Origin: Desulfobacterales bacterium HSG2
Lineage (GTDB): Bacteria > Desulfobacterota > Desulfobacteria > Desulfobacterales > 4be13
Direction: 5' to 3'
Assembly: GCA_030378035.1 (NCBI GenBank)
Contig: JAUCGI010000001.1
Span: 28,833 to 92,832 of the forward strand
DNA: 64,000 bases
Positions 43,259 to 51,065 of this stretch are shown one piece after another. Made by a program: the position numbers and the translations under genes. The notes below the pieces were generated by a model, which saw only the letters and a program-made list of their open reading frames with translations, ran no database searches and was not told the origin of the DNA. The first letter of the stretch is position 1. The number at the start of each line of letters is the position of its first letter.

Positions 43259-46015
43259 ATGAGAAACCTATTTATCCTGCCATTTTTTTTGGTGTTTATA
43301 TGTTCTTCCTGTGAATATTTCGGTGAAGTGCCGGCCGAGAAAAGGGCTGAGATAGCCTCAGAATCAGAGGAAAGCGAGATTGTTATCGGCGTTGTTTCCA
43401 CGCAACTGACCCCGAACCAGTTTGTTGAAGGGATCAGTCTGGCAATAGAAGAAGCAAATACCAAAGGAGGCGTTTTAGGAAAAAAGATAGAACCCCTGTT
43501 TTATGATGATGGGAGGACCATCAAACAGGGGCGAAAGGTTGCGAGGGAACTGTCACGGAATCCGGATGTGATCGCGGTGGTGGGACATCGTTTTTCGGGC
43601 GTTGCGATCCCCATGTCCGTTATTTATGAAAAGAACGGTATCCTGTTTCTCTCCCCGGGCGCGACAAGTCCGGATTTCGGCCAGGTCGGAGGTGATCTTG
43701 TTTTCAGGAATATCCCCTCTGATCAGGAGATCGCATGGCAGATGGCCGATTTTGCCAAAGGCAGAGGGTTTAAGAAAATAGTCATTATCTATCAGAGGGG
43801 AACCATCGGCAGGGCGTTATCGGAACTCTTTCATGAGCGGGCCAAGAATCTGGGGATAAAGGTGGAGGCCACGAGATCTTATTTCAAATGGCAGAAGGAT
43901 TTCCGCTCCATGATTTTGCAACTGATGAAAGACTATGAGTTTGACGCGGTATTTTTAGCCGGCTTACTTCCTTATACGGGCGAACTGATCAAACAGGCCC
44001 GTAACATAGGGATCAATGTGCCGTTTATCGGAAGTGCCAACATGGATTCCATGGATCTCTTTTCTGTTGCGGGAGACGCGGCCGAGGGCGTGATTGTTCC
44101 GACGGTATTTAATCCGAATCACCCATCAAGGGTGACCCGGGAGTTTGTCAAAAAATTTGAATCAAAATTCGGCATGCCCCCGGATACATGGGCCGCTCAG
44201 GGGTATGACGGAATCCGCCTGCTGGTCTATGCCATGGAAGAGACCGGATCCACAGTGCCGCTTATTCTGGCTTCTGCTTTGCGGGTGCTTGAAGACTGGC
44301 ACGGGGTAACGGGGGAGTATTCTTTTACATTCCAAGGGGATATTACCGGAAAACAGATCTTTTTCAAAGAATTTCACAGGGGAAGATTCGAATTTACCGA
44401 GTCCAGATCTTTGCTGGATGAAAAGCTGGATATATTCTATGTGGTGGAGGATATTACCTTGCGGCTCCCTGTTGAAGGGATCGTTGAGACCATTGACCCC
44501 GGACTTACGCAGGATGTCAGTTCTGTGGAACTGACCGAACAATTGTTTCTGGGTCTCACCGATTTTGCGCCTGAAACTTATGAGCCTGTTCCCGAACTCG
44601 CCATAGGCTGGACCGTCAGTGATGATGGCAGGACTTACACGTTTAAGATGCGTGATGATGTGAAATGGACAGCGTTTGGGATGCGTGATGTGAAATGTAC
44701 AAACGACTGCTATGTAACGGCACATGATGTGGTATGGGCCATTCAGCGCAATATCAGACCGGAAACCAGGGCCCCCCAGGCCCAGCGTCTGTACATCCTG
44801 AAAAACGCCAGAGCCGTCAACAAGGGGAAAATCAGAGATGTTTCAGTTGTCGGTGTGCGGGCCACGGATGATTTTACGGTGGAATTCAAACTTGAACACC
44901 CAGCCGCGTATTTTCCCATGATGGCCGGTTTGGATATTTACCGGCCCCTCCCGCGAGAAGTGATTGAAAAATTCGGTGACCGATGGACCCGTGCGGGAAA
45001 CATTGTAACAAACGGGCCTTATGCCCTGGCCGCGCGTGAAAAAGGCATGGTAACGATTTTAAGAAAGAATCCGGATTACATGGATGCGGATAAGGTTTCC
45101 ATACCGGAGGTGCGTTATTACGTTATCCCGGAGAGTTCGGTGGGCCTGGCCATGTATGAGAACAACGATCTGGATATAATGGGGGGCAGTTATCTGCGGC
45201 TTCCCATGATGGCCATTTCACGAATTAAGGACAGTTCAGTTTTAACCCGGGAGTATTCAAAAGAACCCCAGTTTTGTAGTTACACTTACGGATTTAACAC
45301 CGGACGTCCGCCGGTTGACAACCCTCTTGTCCGGAAGGCCATTTCCGCGGCCATTGATCGTATGCTGCTCACGGATATGATCACTCAGGGCGGAGAGGAA
45401 CCTGCCGCGACATTCACGCGTCCCCCTGTTGTCGGTTCTGTTGATCCCGAGTCCGGTGTCGGGATTCGTTTTAATCCTGTTCAGGCAAGAAAATGGCTGG
45501 CCCAGGCCGGTTATCCCGATGGCCGGAGATTCCCGGAAGTGCTACTTATGTACAACGCATCTGAGACTCACTCAAAGATTGCACAGGCAGTTCAGGCCTC
45601 GTTGAAACATCATTTAAACATAAATATCACTCTTGATGAAAAGAGTTGGGAAGAGTATATATCTTCAATGGGTATGCCGGACACACCGCATATATTTCGC
45701 CTGGGATGGTGCGGCCCCTATCCCGATGCGAACGGGTGGCTTTATGATCTTTTTCATCCTTTTAAGTCAGCCAATTATGTGAACTGGGATGATGCGGAGT
45801 TTGCCGAGTTGCTGGACAGAGCCCTTGAACTTTCTGATCAGGAAGAGAGAAAACGGATATACAGACGGGCTGAACAGATTCTGTGCCAGGATCAAGCCGC
45901 GGTGGTTCCCCTTTATTTTGAATCCGCGCATTGTCTGGTAAAGACGCGGGTAAAAGGATGGTACCATATGGCCGTTGGGGGACAACATATCCGGGACTGG
46001 TATTTTGAGAAATAA
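43259..46015 (+). CDS. lipoprotein fusing an amino-acid-type and an OppA-type solute-binding domain
   Basis: 918 residues. The signal region LFILPFFLVFICSSCEYFG ends in a plausible lipobox cysteine. Domain 1 (about 40-390) is a type I periplasmic-binding fold of the LivJ/branched-chain amino acid class (LTPNQFVEGISLAIEEANTK, VIAVVGHRFSGVAIPMS, APTTWAAQGYDG-like). Domain 2 (about 405-910) is a family 5 extracellular solute-binding domain as in OppA/DppA (LTEQLFLGLTDFAPE, IGWTVSDDGRTYTFKMRDDVKWT, HDVVWAIQRNI, GWCGPYPDANGWLYDLF). Each is normally a separate transporter subunit; the fusion is unusual, and no permease genes accompany it. A sensory or scavenging role for a peptide is more likely than transport. 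It is 11 bp from the channel-like gene. Confidence 0.88.
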   Translation: MRNLFILPFFLVFICSSCEYFGEVPAEKRAEIASESEESEIVIGVVSTQLTPNQFVEGISLAIEEANTKGGVLGKKIEPLFYDDGRTIKQGRKVARELSRNPDVIAVVGHRFSGVAIPMSVIYEKNGILFLSPGATSPDFGQVGGDLVFRNIPSDQEIAWQMADFAKGRGFKKIVIIYQRGTIGRALSELFHERAKNLGIKVEATRSYFKWQKDFRSMILQLMKDYEFDAVFLAGLLPYTGELIKQARNIGINVPFIGSANMDSMDLFSVAGDAAEGVIVPTVFNPNHPSRVTREFVKKFESKFGMPPDTWAAQGYDGIRLLVYAMEETGSTVPLILASALRVLEDWHGVTGEYSFTFQGDITGKQIFFKEFHRGRFEFTESRSLLDEKLDIFYVVEDITLRLPVEGIVETIDPGLTQDVSSVELTEQLFLGLTDFAPETYEPVPELAIGWTVSDDGRTYTFKMRDDVKWTAFGMRDVKCTNDCYVTAHDVVWAIQRNIRPETRAPQAQRLYILKNARAVNKGKIRDVSVVGVRATDDFTVEFKLEHPAAYFPMMAGLDIYRPLPREVIEKFGDRWTRAGNIVTNGPYALAAREKGMVTILRKNPDYMDADKVSIPEVRYYVIPESSVGLAMYENNDLDIMGGSYLRLPMMAISRIKDSSVLTREYSKEPQFCSYTYGFNTGRPPVDNPLVRKAISAAIDRMLLTDMITQGGEEPAATFTRPPVVGSVDPESGVGIRFNPVQARKWLAQAGYPDGRRFPEVLLMYNASETHSKIAQAVQASLKHHLNINITLDEKSWEEYISSMGMPDTPHIFRLGWCGPYPDANGWLYDLFHPFKSANYVNWDDAEFAELLDRALELSDQEERKRIYRRAEQILCQDQAAVVPLYFESAHCLVKTRVKGWYHMAVGGQHIRDWYFEK

Positions 46016-46026
46016 TTAGGAATCTA

Positions 46027-48171
46027 ATGAAAAAGCTATTTACCATACTCTTATCAATTATGCTCATAAGCGGGCTCGTGTTTTTTTTATATCCCCAAGT
46101 GTCTCTGAAATTGAAAGAAGAACCCTACTATATTGCTGTGGCAGGACCTATGAGAGAGGCTGGCGGAGAGGCAATGCTCAGGGGCGTGGAACTGTATCTT
46201 GAGAAAGCAGGGAGAGAAGGCAGATTTGCAGGCAGAACCATAGAATTGCTTCAGAAAGATGATAAGGACCAGACGCGATTTGCTATGAAAATCGCTTCAA
46301 AGCTGCTTATGAACAAGAGGGTGCTGATTGTGCTCGGGCATTATTCCAGTCCGGCTTCCCTGGCGGCGGCTGAAAGTTACAAGGGGGTGCCTGTTATCAC
46401 CGCATCGGCCACCGCAGAAGGCCTTACCGCTTTTAATGACTGGTATTTCAGAGTGGTCCCGAATAGCCGTTTTATGGCAGATTTTATCACAACTTACCTT
46501 TATAATGTGATGGGGAAGTCATCGGTAAGTATTATATTTGATAAAGACCTTTACAGGCCTTCTCTGGCTGAAAATTTTGAAGAAGCTGCCAGGGATCTGG
46601 GAATTGAAGTTAAAAGGAAGTGGGGATTCGGCGGGGAAAGCAGATATCTGGATAACGAGTTAAGAAAGATTGTCACGGAGCTGAGAGCCGTGGAAGATCC
46701 CGGAGCGATCTTTTTCGCAACTTATGCGGAGAGCAGTGTGAGACTGATCACTTTGTTAAAATATCCGGGTACGAATTATACCATCATCGGTCCTGATTCT
46801 TATTCAGAGGAGTGGTTTATTGATACCCTGAAAGAATATCCCCTGGAGCGGGCCAGCCCCGGTTATTATTCGGACGGGATTTATGCGGTCTCCCCGTTTA
46901 TTGCGGACCTTGCCAAAAAGAAGGCCCTGGATTTCCGAAAAGAATTTATAAAGAAATATAATGAGGAACCTTCATGGGTGTCCGCGTGTTATTATGATGC
47001 CGCGCGGGTGGCAGTGGAGGCCATTGAGACATCCGATATCCGGGGGAATATAAGAAATGATCGGAGAGCGATCAGAGATTATCTGAAAACCCTGAATAAC
47101 AAAGAGGTTGCCATTCAGGGAATCACAGGGGATATTTATTTTGACGAAAAGGGCGATGTAAGTCGGCCGCTCGCCATGGGATTTTATAAAAAACAGAAGT
47201 TCCTTCCCGCATTTTTCCAATATCAGCAGCGATACACAACCGACCTTGAAGCGGAAATATATGATCCGCTGAAAATCGTGTGCGGAGAATCGGTGACCGA
47301 AACGCATGTGGTCCATACGGGTATCGATATCAATGAAATCAGCATAAGGCACTCGGAATACACCATAGATTTCTATATCTGGTTCCGCTTTCACGAAAAT
47401 TTTGATGACACAAATATTGAGTTTGCGAACTCGGTCCGCCCCATCAGATTGGAGGACCTGGTTATGGAGGAGAAAACAGGGGACATCACCACCCGGGCAT
47501 ACCATCTGCGGGCTGATTTTAAAAGTGTTTTTGATTTTTATGCGTACCCCTTTGACCGTCAGGTGCTGAAGATCAGCTTTCGCCACGCCGGCAAGCCGAG
47601 AAGCAGCGTGATTTACATCCCGGATGTTCTGGGAATGCCCGGCTCCCTGAAAGAAAGGGTTAAAAAAATAAGGACAGAAGCAAATGTGCAGTGGTATATT
47701 TATGACATGTCCTTTTATCAGGATATCAGCCGGGTACCTGATCACAGGGGGTATAAGACTGATTATTCTCAGTTCAACGGCACCATCCGGATCAAAAGAA
47801 AAGGGGTTGGTGTTATTTTCAAGTTTTTCTTCCCGATACTTGTGATGTTAGCGATTTCATATTCGATTTACTTTATACCCTTTGACCAGCCCGGGATTCA
47901 GGTATTGATTTTCCTGACCGTACTGATAACAAGCATTATTTTCCATATATTGTTTTTCCGAACCGTCGTCGGAGATTCAGCCATTAAATATGCTTTTTTT
48001 ACAATATATGCGTTATTGGCGATGGCCGGTTTCATCTCAATACCTGTCTATCACCGGAGCAGACAAGGGAAGGAAAAACCCAAGTTTCTGACCCGCATGG
48101 GAAAGATCATACATCCCTGTGTGGTTCTGATCGTCGGATCCTTATTCATATATATAACCAATAAGGGTTAA
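46027..48171 (+). CDS. periplasmic-binding-domain / pentameric ligand-gated ion channel fusion, paralogue 1
   Basis: 714 residues. A signal anchor (MKKLFTILLSIMLISGLVFFLY) is followed by a type I periplasmic-binding domain of the LivJ/receptor class (about 35-400: IAVAGPMREAGGEAMLRGVELYL, VLIVLGHYSSPASLAAAESY, ACYYDAARVAVEAIE). From about 420 the protein has a pLGIC extracellular domain: HTGIDINEISI, YTIDFYIWFRF, and a Pro-loop DFYAYPFDRQVLKISF (Pro508, Asp510, Gln512) matching FRRYPFDSQTLHI of the GLIC channel. Four membrane helices follow: M1 with the conserved Pro (FKFFFPILVMLAISYSIYF, about 597-617), M2 (QVLIFLTVLITSIIFHILF), M3 (YAFFTIYALLAMAGFISIP) and M4 (IIHPCVVLIVGSLFIYI). The layout of amino-terminal binding domain plus channel parallels eukaryotic receptor design. 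The last codons NKG-stop are part of the TAAGGGT repeat. Confidence 0.88.
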   Translation: MKKLFTILLSIMLISGLVFFLYPQVSLKLKEEPYYIAVAGPMREAGGEAMLRGVELYLEKAGREGRFAGRTIELLQKDDKDQTRFAMKIASKLLMNKRVLIVLGHYSSPASLAAAESYKGVPVITASATAEGLTAFNDWYFRVVPNSRFMADFITTYLYNVMGKSSVSIIFDKDLYRPSLAENFEEAARDLGIEVKRKWGFGGESRYLDNELRKIVTELRAVEDPGAIFFATYAESSVRLITLLKYPGTNYTIIGPDSYSEEWFIDTLKEYPLERASPGYYSDGIYAVSPFIADLAKKKALDFRKEFIKKYNEEPSWVSACYYDAARVAVEAIETSDIRGNIRNDRRAIRDYLKTLNNKEVAIQGITGDIYFDEKGDVSRPLAMGFYKKQKFLPAFFQYQQRYTTDLEAEIYDPLKIVCGESVTETHVVHTGIDINEISIRHSEYTIDFYIWFRFHENFDDTNIEFANSVRPIRLEDLVMEEKTGDITTRAYHLRADFKSVFDFYAYPFDRQVLKISFRHAGKPRSSVIYIPDVLGMPGSLKERVKKIRTEANVQWYIYDMSFYQDISRVPDHRGYKTDYSQFNGTIRIKRKGVGVIFKFFFPILVMLAISYSIYFIPFDQPGIQVLIFLTVLITSIIFHILFFRTVVGDSAIKYAFFTIYALLAMAGFISIPVYHRSRQGKEKPKFLTRMGKIIHPCVVLIVGSLFIYITNKG

Positions 48172-48386
48172 GGGGGTAAGTGTTAAGGGTTAAGTGTTAA
48201 GGGGTTAAGGGTTAAGGGTTAAGTTTTGCCTAACCTTAAACCTTGAAACTCGAACCTTGAAACTCGAAACTCGAAACTTAACCCCTTAACCCTTAACTCC
48301 TTAACTCCTTAGCCCTTAACCCTTAACCCTTATACCCCTTAACCCTTAACCCCTTAACCCTTAACCCTTATATCCCTTAGCTCCTT
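48165..48386. repeat. 7-bp word inverted repeat (TAAGGGT / ACCCTTA), telomere-like
   Basis: TAAGGGTTAAGG-type words occupy 48165-48224, a CTCGAAACTTGAAAC core follows, and TTAACCCTTAACTCC-type words run to about 48380. The plus-strand left arm holds closely spaced GGG runs (GGGGTTAAGGGTTAAGGG) that could form a G-quadruplex, and the right arm is its C-rich complement. It begins in the stop region of one channel-like gene and ends just before the next gene's start. Confidence 0.92.
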
Positions 48387-50453
48387 ATGAAAAAAACGCT
48401 GTTTAAACTGTTCCCGATCCTCTTTATCGGCGCGACTGTTATTATTTTTCTGCAAATCTGGGTTTTAAAAAAAGAGGCCATCTGTATCGCTGTCGTGGGG
48501 CCCACATCCGACGATCAGAGCATCCTGGGGAAAGCGATGCTTAAAGGGATTAATTTGTATCTTGATAAAATAAACAGAGGAGGCGGGATTAATGGCAGAA
48601 AGATAAAATTACTTATTTTTGACGACAATAATGATGAACTCGGTGCCATAAGAACGGCCTCCCGGATCGCAGATGAAAGAGAGGCCCTGCTTGTGCTCGG
48701 ACATTATTACAGCCGGACCTCTGTTGCGGCAGGAAGGATTTATAAACGGATGAGGGTTCCGGCCATCACAGCGTCTGCCACAGCAGAAAAAGTGACTTAT
48801 GGAAATGACTGCTATTTCAGAATCATACCGAGCAATGCGTTTGGAGCGAGTTTTATCGTAAATTTCGTTAACAAAAATCTCAGACAGCCCTCGGTAAACA
48901 TTGTATTCTGCAAAGATGATTATGGCCGCTCTCTTGCCGAAGATCTTAAAAAGGCGTGCCAGAGATTCGGTATTGAAGTAAAAAACAAATGGGAATTTTC
49001 CGGGAAAAATGATGAAGCGGTACGGATTGCAAGCGGGATCGAGGTCTCCGAAACGATTCTTCTGGCCATGCATGCTCCGGAAGCCGCGAAGCTCGTTGCC
49101 TTGTTAAAGGGGATGAATACGGATTATCAGATTGTGGGAGGCGATGCGCTTTCAACCGAATTGTTTCTCAGCGAACTTAAAAAATATCCCATGGAACAGT
49201 CTGTGCCGGGATATTGTTCAAACGGTATTTATGCTGTTTCTCCCTTTATGACTGGCGTAGCCAACGAAAAAGCGTATTCTTTCTCACGGGAATTTGTCAA
49301 GAGATATAATGAGAGGCCGTCATGGGTAACTGCGTGTTATTATGATGCGATACATGTTGCTGTGGAGGCGATCAGGCGGGCTGAGATTCAGGGATCAAGG
49401 GAAAATATAAGAAGTGACCGGTTAAAAGTGAGAAACGCTTTGGCAAGCTTTCACAATTCCAGTAACGCGATCATGGGGGTCACCGGAGATATCTATTTTG
49501 ACCCGGATGGTGATGCTGACAGGCCCCTTGCCATAGGCATCTATAAAGATCAGAAGCTTATTCCCGGGTTTTCGCAATATCAGATATCTGAACGCAAAGA
49601 TACTGGCGACATGTTCAAAAAGTCGCTGGACGGGGATGTGATCATTATCGGAGGGAAAATGATGAATAAGACCCGCATCGTATATGCGGGTATTTATGTT
49701 AATGAGATCAGTAATCTGGATATGGAAAACGGAACTTACACGGCAGATTTTTATCTGTGGTTCCATTATTCTGGGGCGTTTGATGACACGGGTATCGAAT
49801 TTACGAATTCGGTAAGTCCGATAATACTGAATCCGGTTTTTGATAAGGATGGTACGCGGGTCTATTATGTAAGGGCCGATTTTAAAGCGGACTTTGATTT
49901 CCGTGCGTATCCTTTTGATCAGCATAAGCTGCGTATCAGTTTCCGTCACACGAAGCTCACAAGAGACAGTCTCACATATCTTCCGGACAGAAGCGGGGTT
50001 CCTCCTTTTGTGAATGAAGAAAAGATCGGAAAAACAAGGTTTGATGCGGTCTCCGAATGGTCTTTGGGGGATATGCTGCTTTATCAGGATATCATAAGCA
50101 ATGTTTCCAGCCTGGGCAATCCCAGATTCTTCGATTCCCGGAACACGATCAGTCATTCCCGTTTCAATGCCGAGATATGTCTTAAAAGACTGACGCCGCT
50201 CAGGTCTTTTTTTCATATTTTTGTCATGATAATGACGTTATGCCTGACTCATTTCATATCTGCCAGAAGGCTGAGAATTCGTATGATGATACTGATGGCC
50301 ATACTGGTAGTGAATTTTTTTTATCATTTAAAGGTATTATTGGAATTGCCGGCCGGCTATCTGACTTTCATTGAATATGTTTTTCTTTCCACTTATATAT
50401 TGGTGACAGTGTCTGTTTTTATATCCGCGTCTAAGTATCGCTTTGATGCTTGA
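48387..50453 (+). CDS. periplasmic-binding-domain / ligand-gated ion channel fusion, paralogue 2 (M4 absent)
   Basis: 688 residues, same layout as the preceding gene. Signal anchor (LFPILFIGATVIIFLQIWVL), binding domain (about 30-400: IAVVGPTSDDQSILGKAMLKGINLYLDK, LLVLGHYYSRTSVAAGRIY, WVTACYYDAIHVAVEAIRRAE), pLGIC extracellular domain (YAGIYVNEIS, YTADFYLWFHY, Pro-loop DFRAYPFDQHKLRISF at about 505-520), then M1 (FFHIFVMIMTLCLTHFI, without the usual Pro), M2 (MMILMAILVVNFFYHLKVLLEL) and M3 (FIEYVFLSTYILVTVSVFISA). The protein ends ASKYRFDA right after M3, and those last codons and the TGA are the start of the GATGCTT repeat. The fourth helix is therefore missing, perhaps cut off when the repeat arrived. 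It may be an auxiliary or non-conducting subunit. Confidence 0.83.
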   Translation: MKKTLFKLFPILFIGATVIIFLQIWVLKKEAICIAVVGPTSDDQSILGKAMLKGINLYLDKINRGGGINGRKIKLLIFDDNNDELGAIRTASRIADEREALLVLGHYYSRTSVAAGRIYKRMRVPAITASATAEKVTYGNDCYFRIIPSNAFGASFIVNFVNKNLRQPSVNIVFCKDDYGRSLAEDLKKACQRFGIEVKNKWEFSGKNDEAVRIASGIEVSETILLAMHAPEAAKLVALLKGMNTDYQIVGGDALSTELFLSELKKYPMEQSVPGYCSNGIYAVSPFMTGVANEKAYSFSREFVKRYNERPSWVTACYYDAIHVAVEAIRRAEIQGSRENIRSDRLKVRNALASFHNSSNAIMGVTGDIYFDPDGDADRPLAIGIYKDQKLIPGFSQYQISERKDTGDMFKKSLDGDVIIIGGKMMNKTRIVYAGIYVNEISNLDMENGTYTADFYLWFHYSGAFDDTGIEFTNSVSPIILNPVFDKDGTRVYYVRADFKADFDFRAYPFDQHKLRISFRHTKLTRDSLTYLPDRSGVPPFVNEEKIGKTRFDAVSEWSLGDMLLYQDIISNVSSLGNPRFFDSRNTISHSRFNAEICLKRLTPLRSFFHIFVMIMTLCLTHFISARRLRIRMMILMAILVVNFFYHLKVLLELPAGYLTFIEYVFLSTYILVTVSVFISASKYRFDA

Positions 50454-50577
50454 TGTTTGATGCTTGATGCTTGATAGCTTGATGCTTGATAGCTTGATGC
50501 TTGATAACTTGATGCTTGATGCCTGGTGCCTGATGCCTGGTGCTTGGTGCCTGATGCTTGATGCTTGATAGCAATCC
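50440..50577. repeat. low-complexity 7-bp word repeat (GATGCTT, GATAGCTT)
   Basis: GATGCTTGATGTTTGATGCTT begins in the last codons of the channel-like gene and continues with GATAGCTT, GATAACTT and GGTGCCT variants to about 50577. Unlike other junctions there is no clear complementary arm. Confidence 0.88.
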
Positions 50578-50600
50578 CTGCTATCTCTGCCCAGAATATC

Positions 50601-50940
50601 CCTGTCATTCCGGGCAAAAATGATAAAAATCGGCAGGATTTTTGGATGTGTCCCTCCTTTTACATACGTTTATCTACAAGGATTAGCGATAAGAAAAGGA
50701 TTCGGACATGAAATCCTTTTCTTATCGCTAATCCTTGTAGATACTGAGCCGGAATGCTGTTCTCCGAAAAGCATTATGTGCCGAAGCATTTTGTCCATGA
50801 ATTGCGGGAGTATCTGAGCATAAATCTGAAATCCTTGTAGTTTTGCCGGCAATTTTTCCCGCAACTTCAAGGATTACACATAAGTAAAGGATCGGCTCTG
50901 AAAATAAATCCCATTCTTATGTGAAATCCCTGTAGTTTTT
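50601..50940. repeat. three consecutive palindromic repeats
   Basis: First, CATTCCGGGCAAAAATGATAAAAATCGGCAGG (50604-50640), a half element of the CATTCCGGGCA family. Second, ATCTACAAGGATTAGCGATAAG ... CTTATCGCTAATCCTTGTAGAT (50671-50742), a near-perfect hairpin. Third, AACTTCAAGGATTACACATAAG ... CTTATGTGAAATCCCTGTAGTT (50862-50938). No gene is credible here. Confidence 0.85.
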
Positions 50941-50942
50941 TC

Positions 50943-50971
50943 TTGACTTACCCTTTTTTTAGTGGTAGAAG
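50943..50971 (+). promoter_or_regulatory. putative promoter TTGACT-N17-TAGAAG of the exoprotein gene
   Basis: TTGACT at 50943-50948 and TAGAAG at 50966-50971 have the standard 17-bp spacing. They lie between the last hairpin and the AAGGAGG site of the gene at 51066, about 95 bp before its ATG. Confidence 0.4.
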
Positions 50972-51065
50972 ACATAGAAATTAAGTTAAATTTTGAAACC
51001 CAAAGTTTTTTATTCTGACTTTTTATCTGATGCGTCCCATCTGATAAGGTCAAAAGGAGGATGAA

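Noticed and set aside
46027-50453. Simple ABC-transporter substrate-binding proteins
   Set aside because: The first 400 residues would give this annotation, but the Pro-loop, the beta-rich second domain and the C-terminal helix bundle are those of ligand-gated channels.
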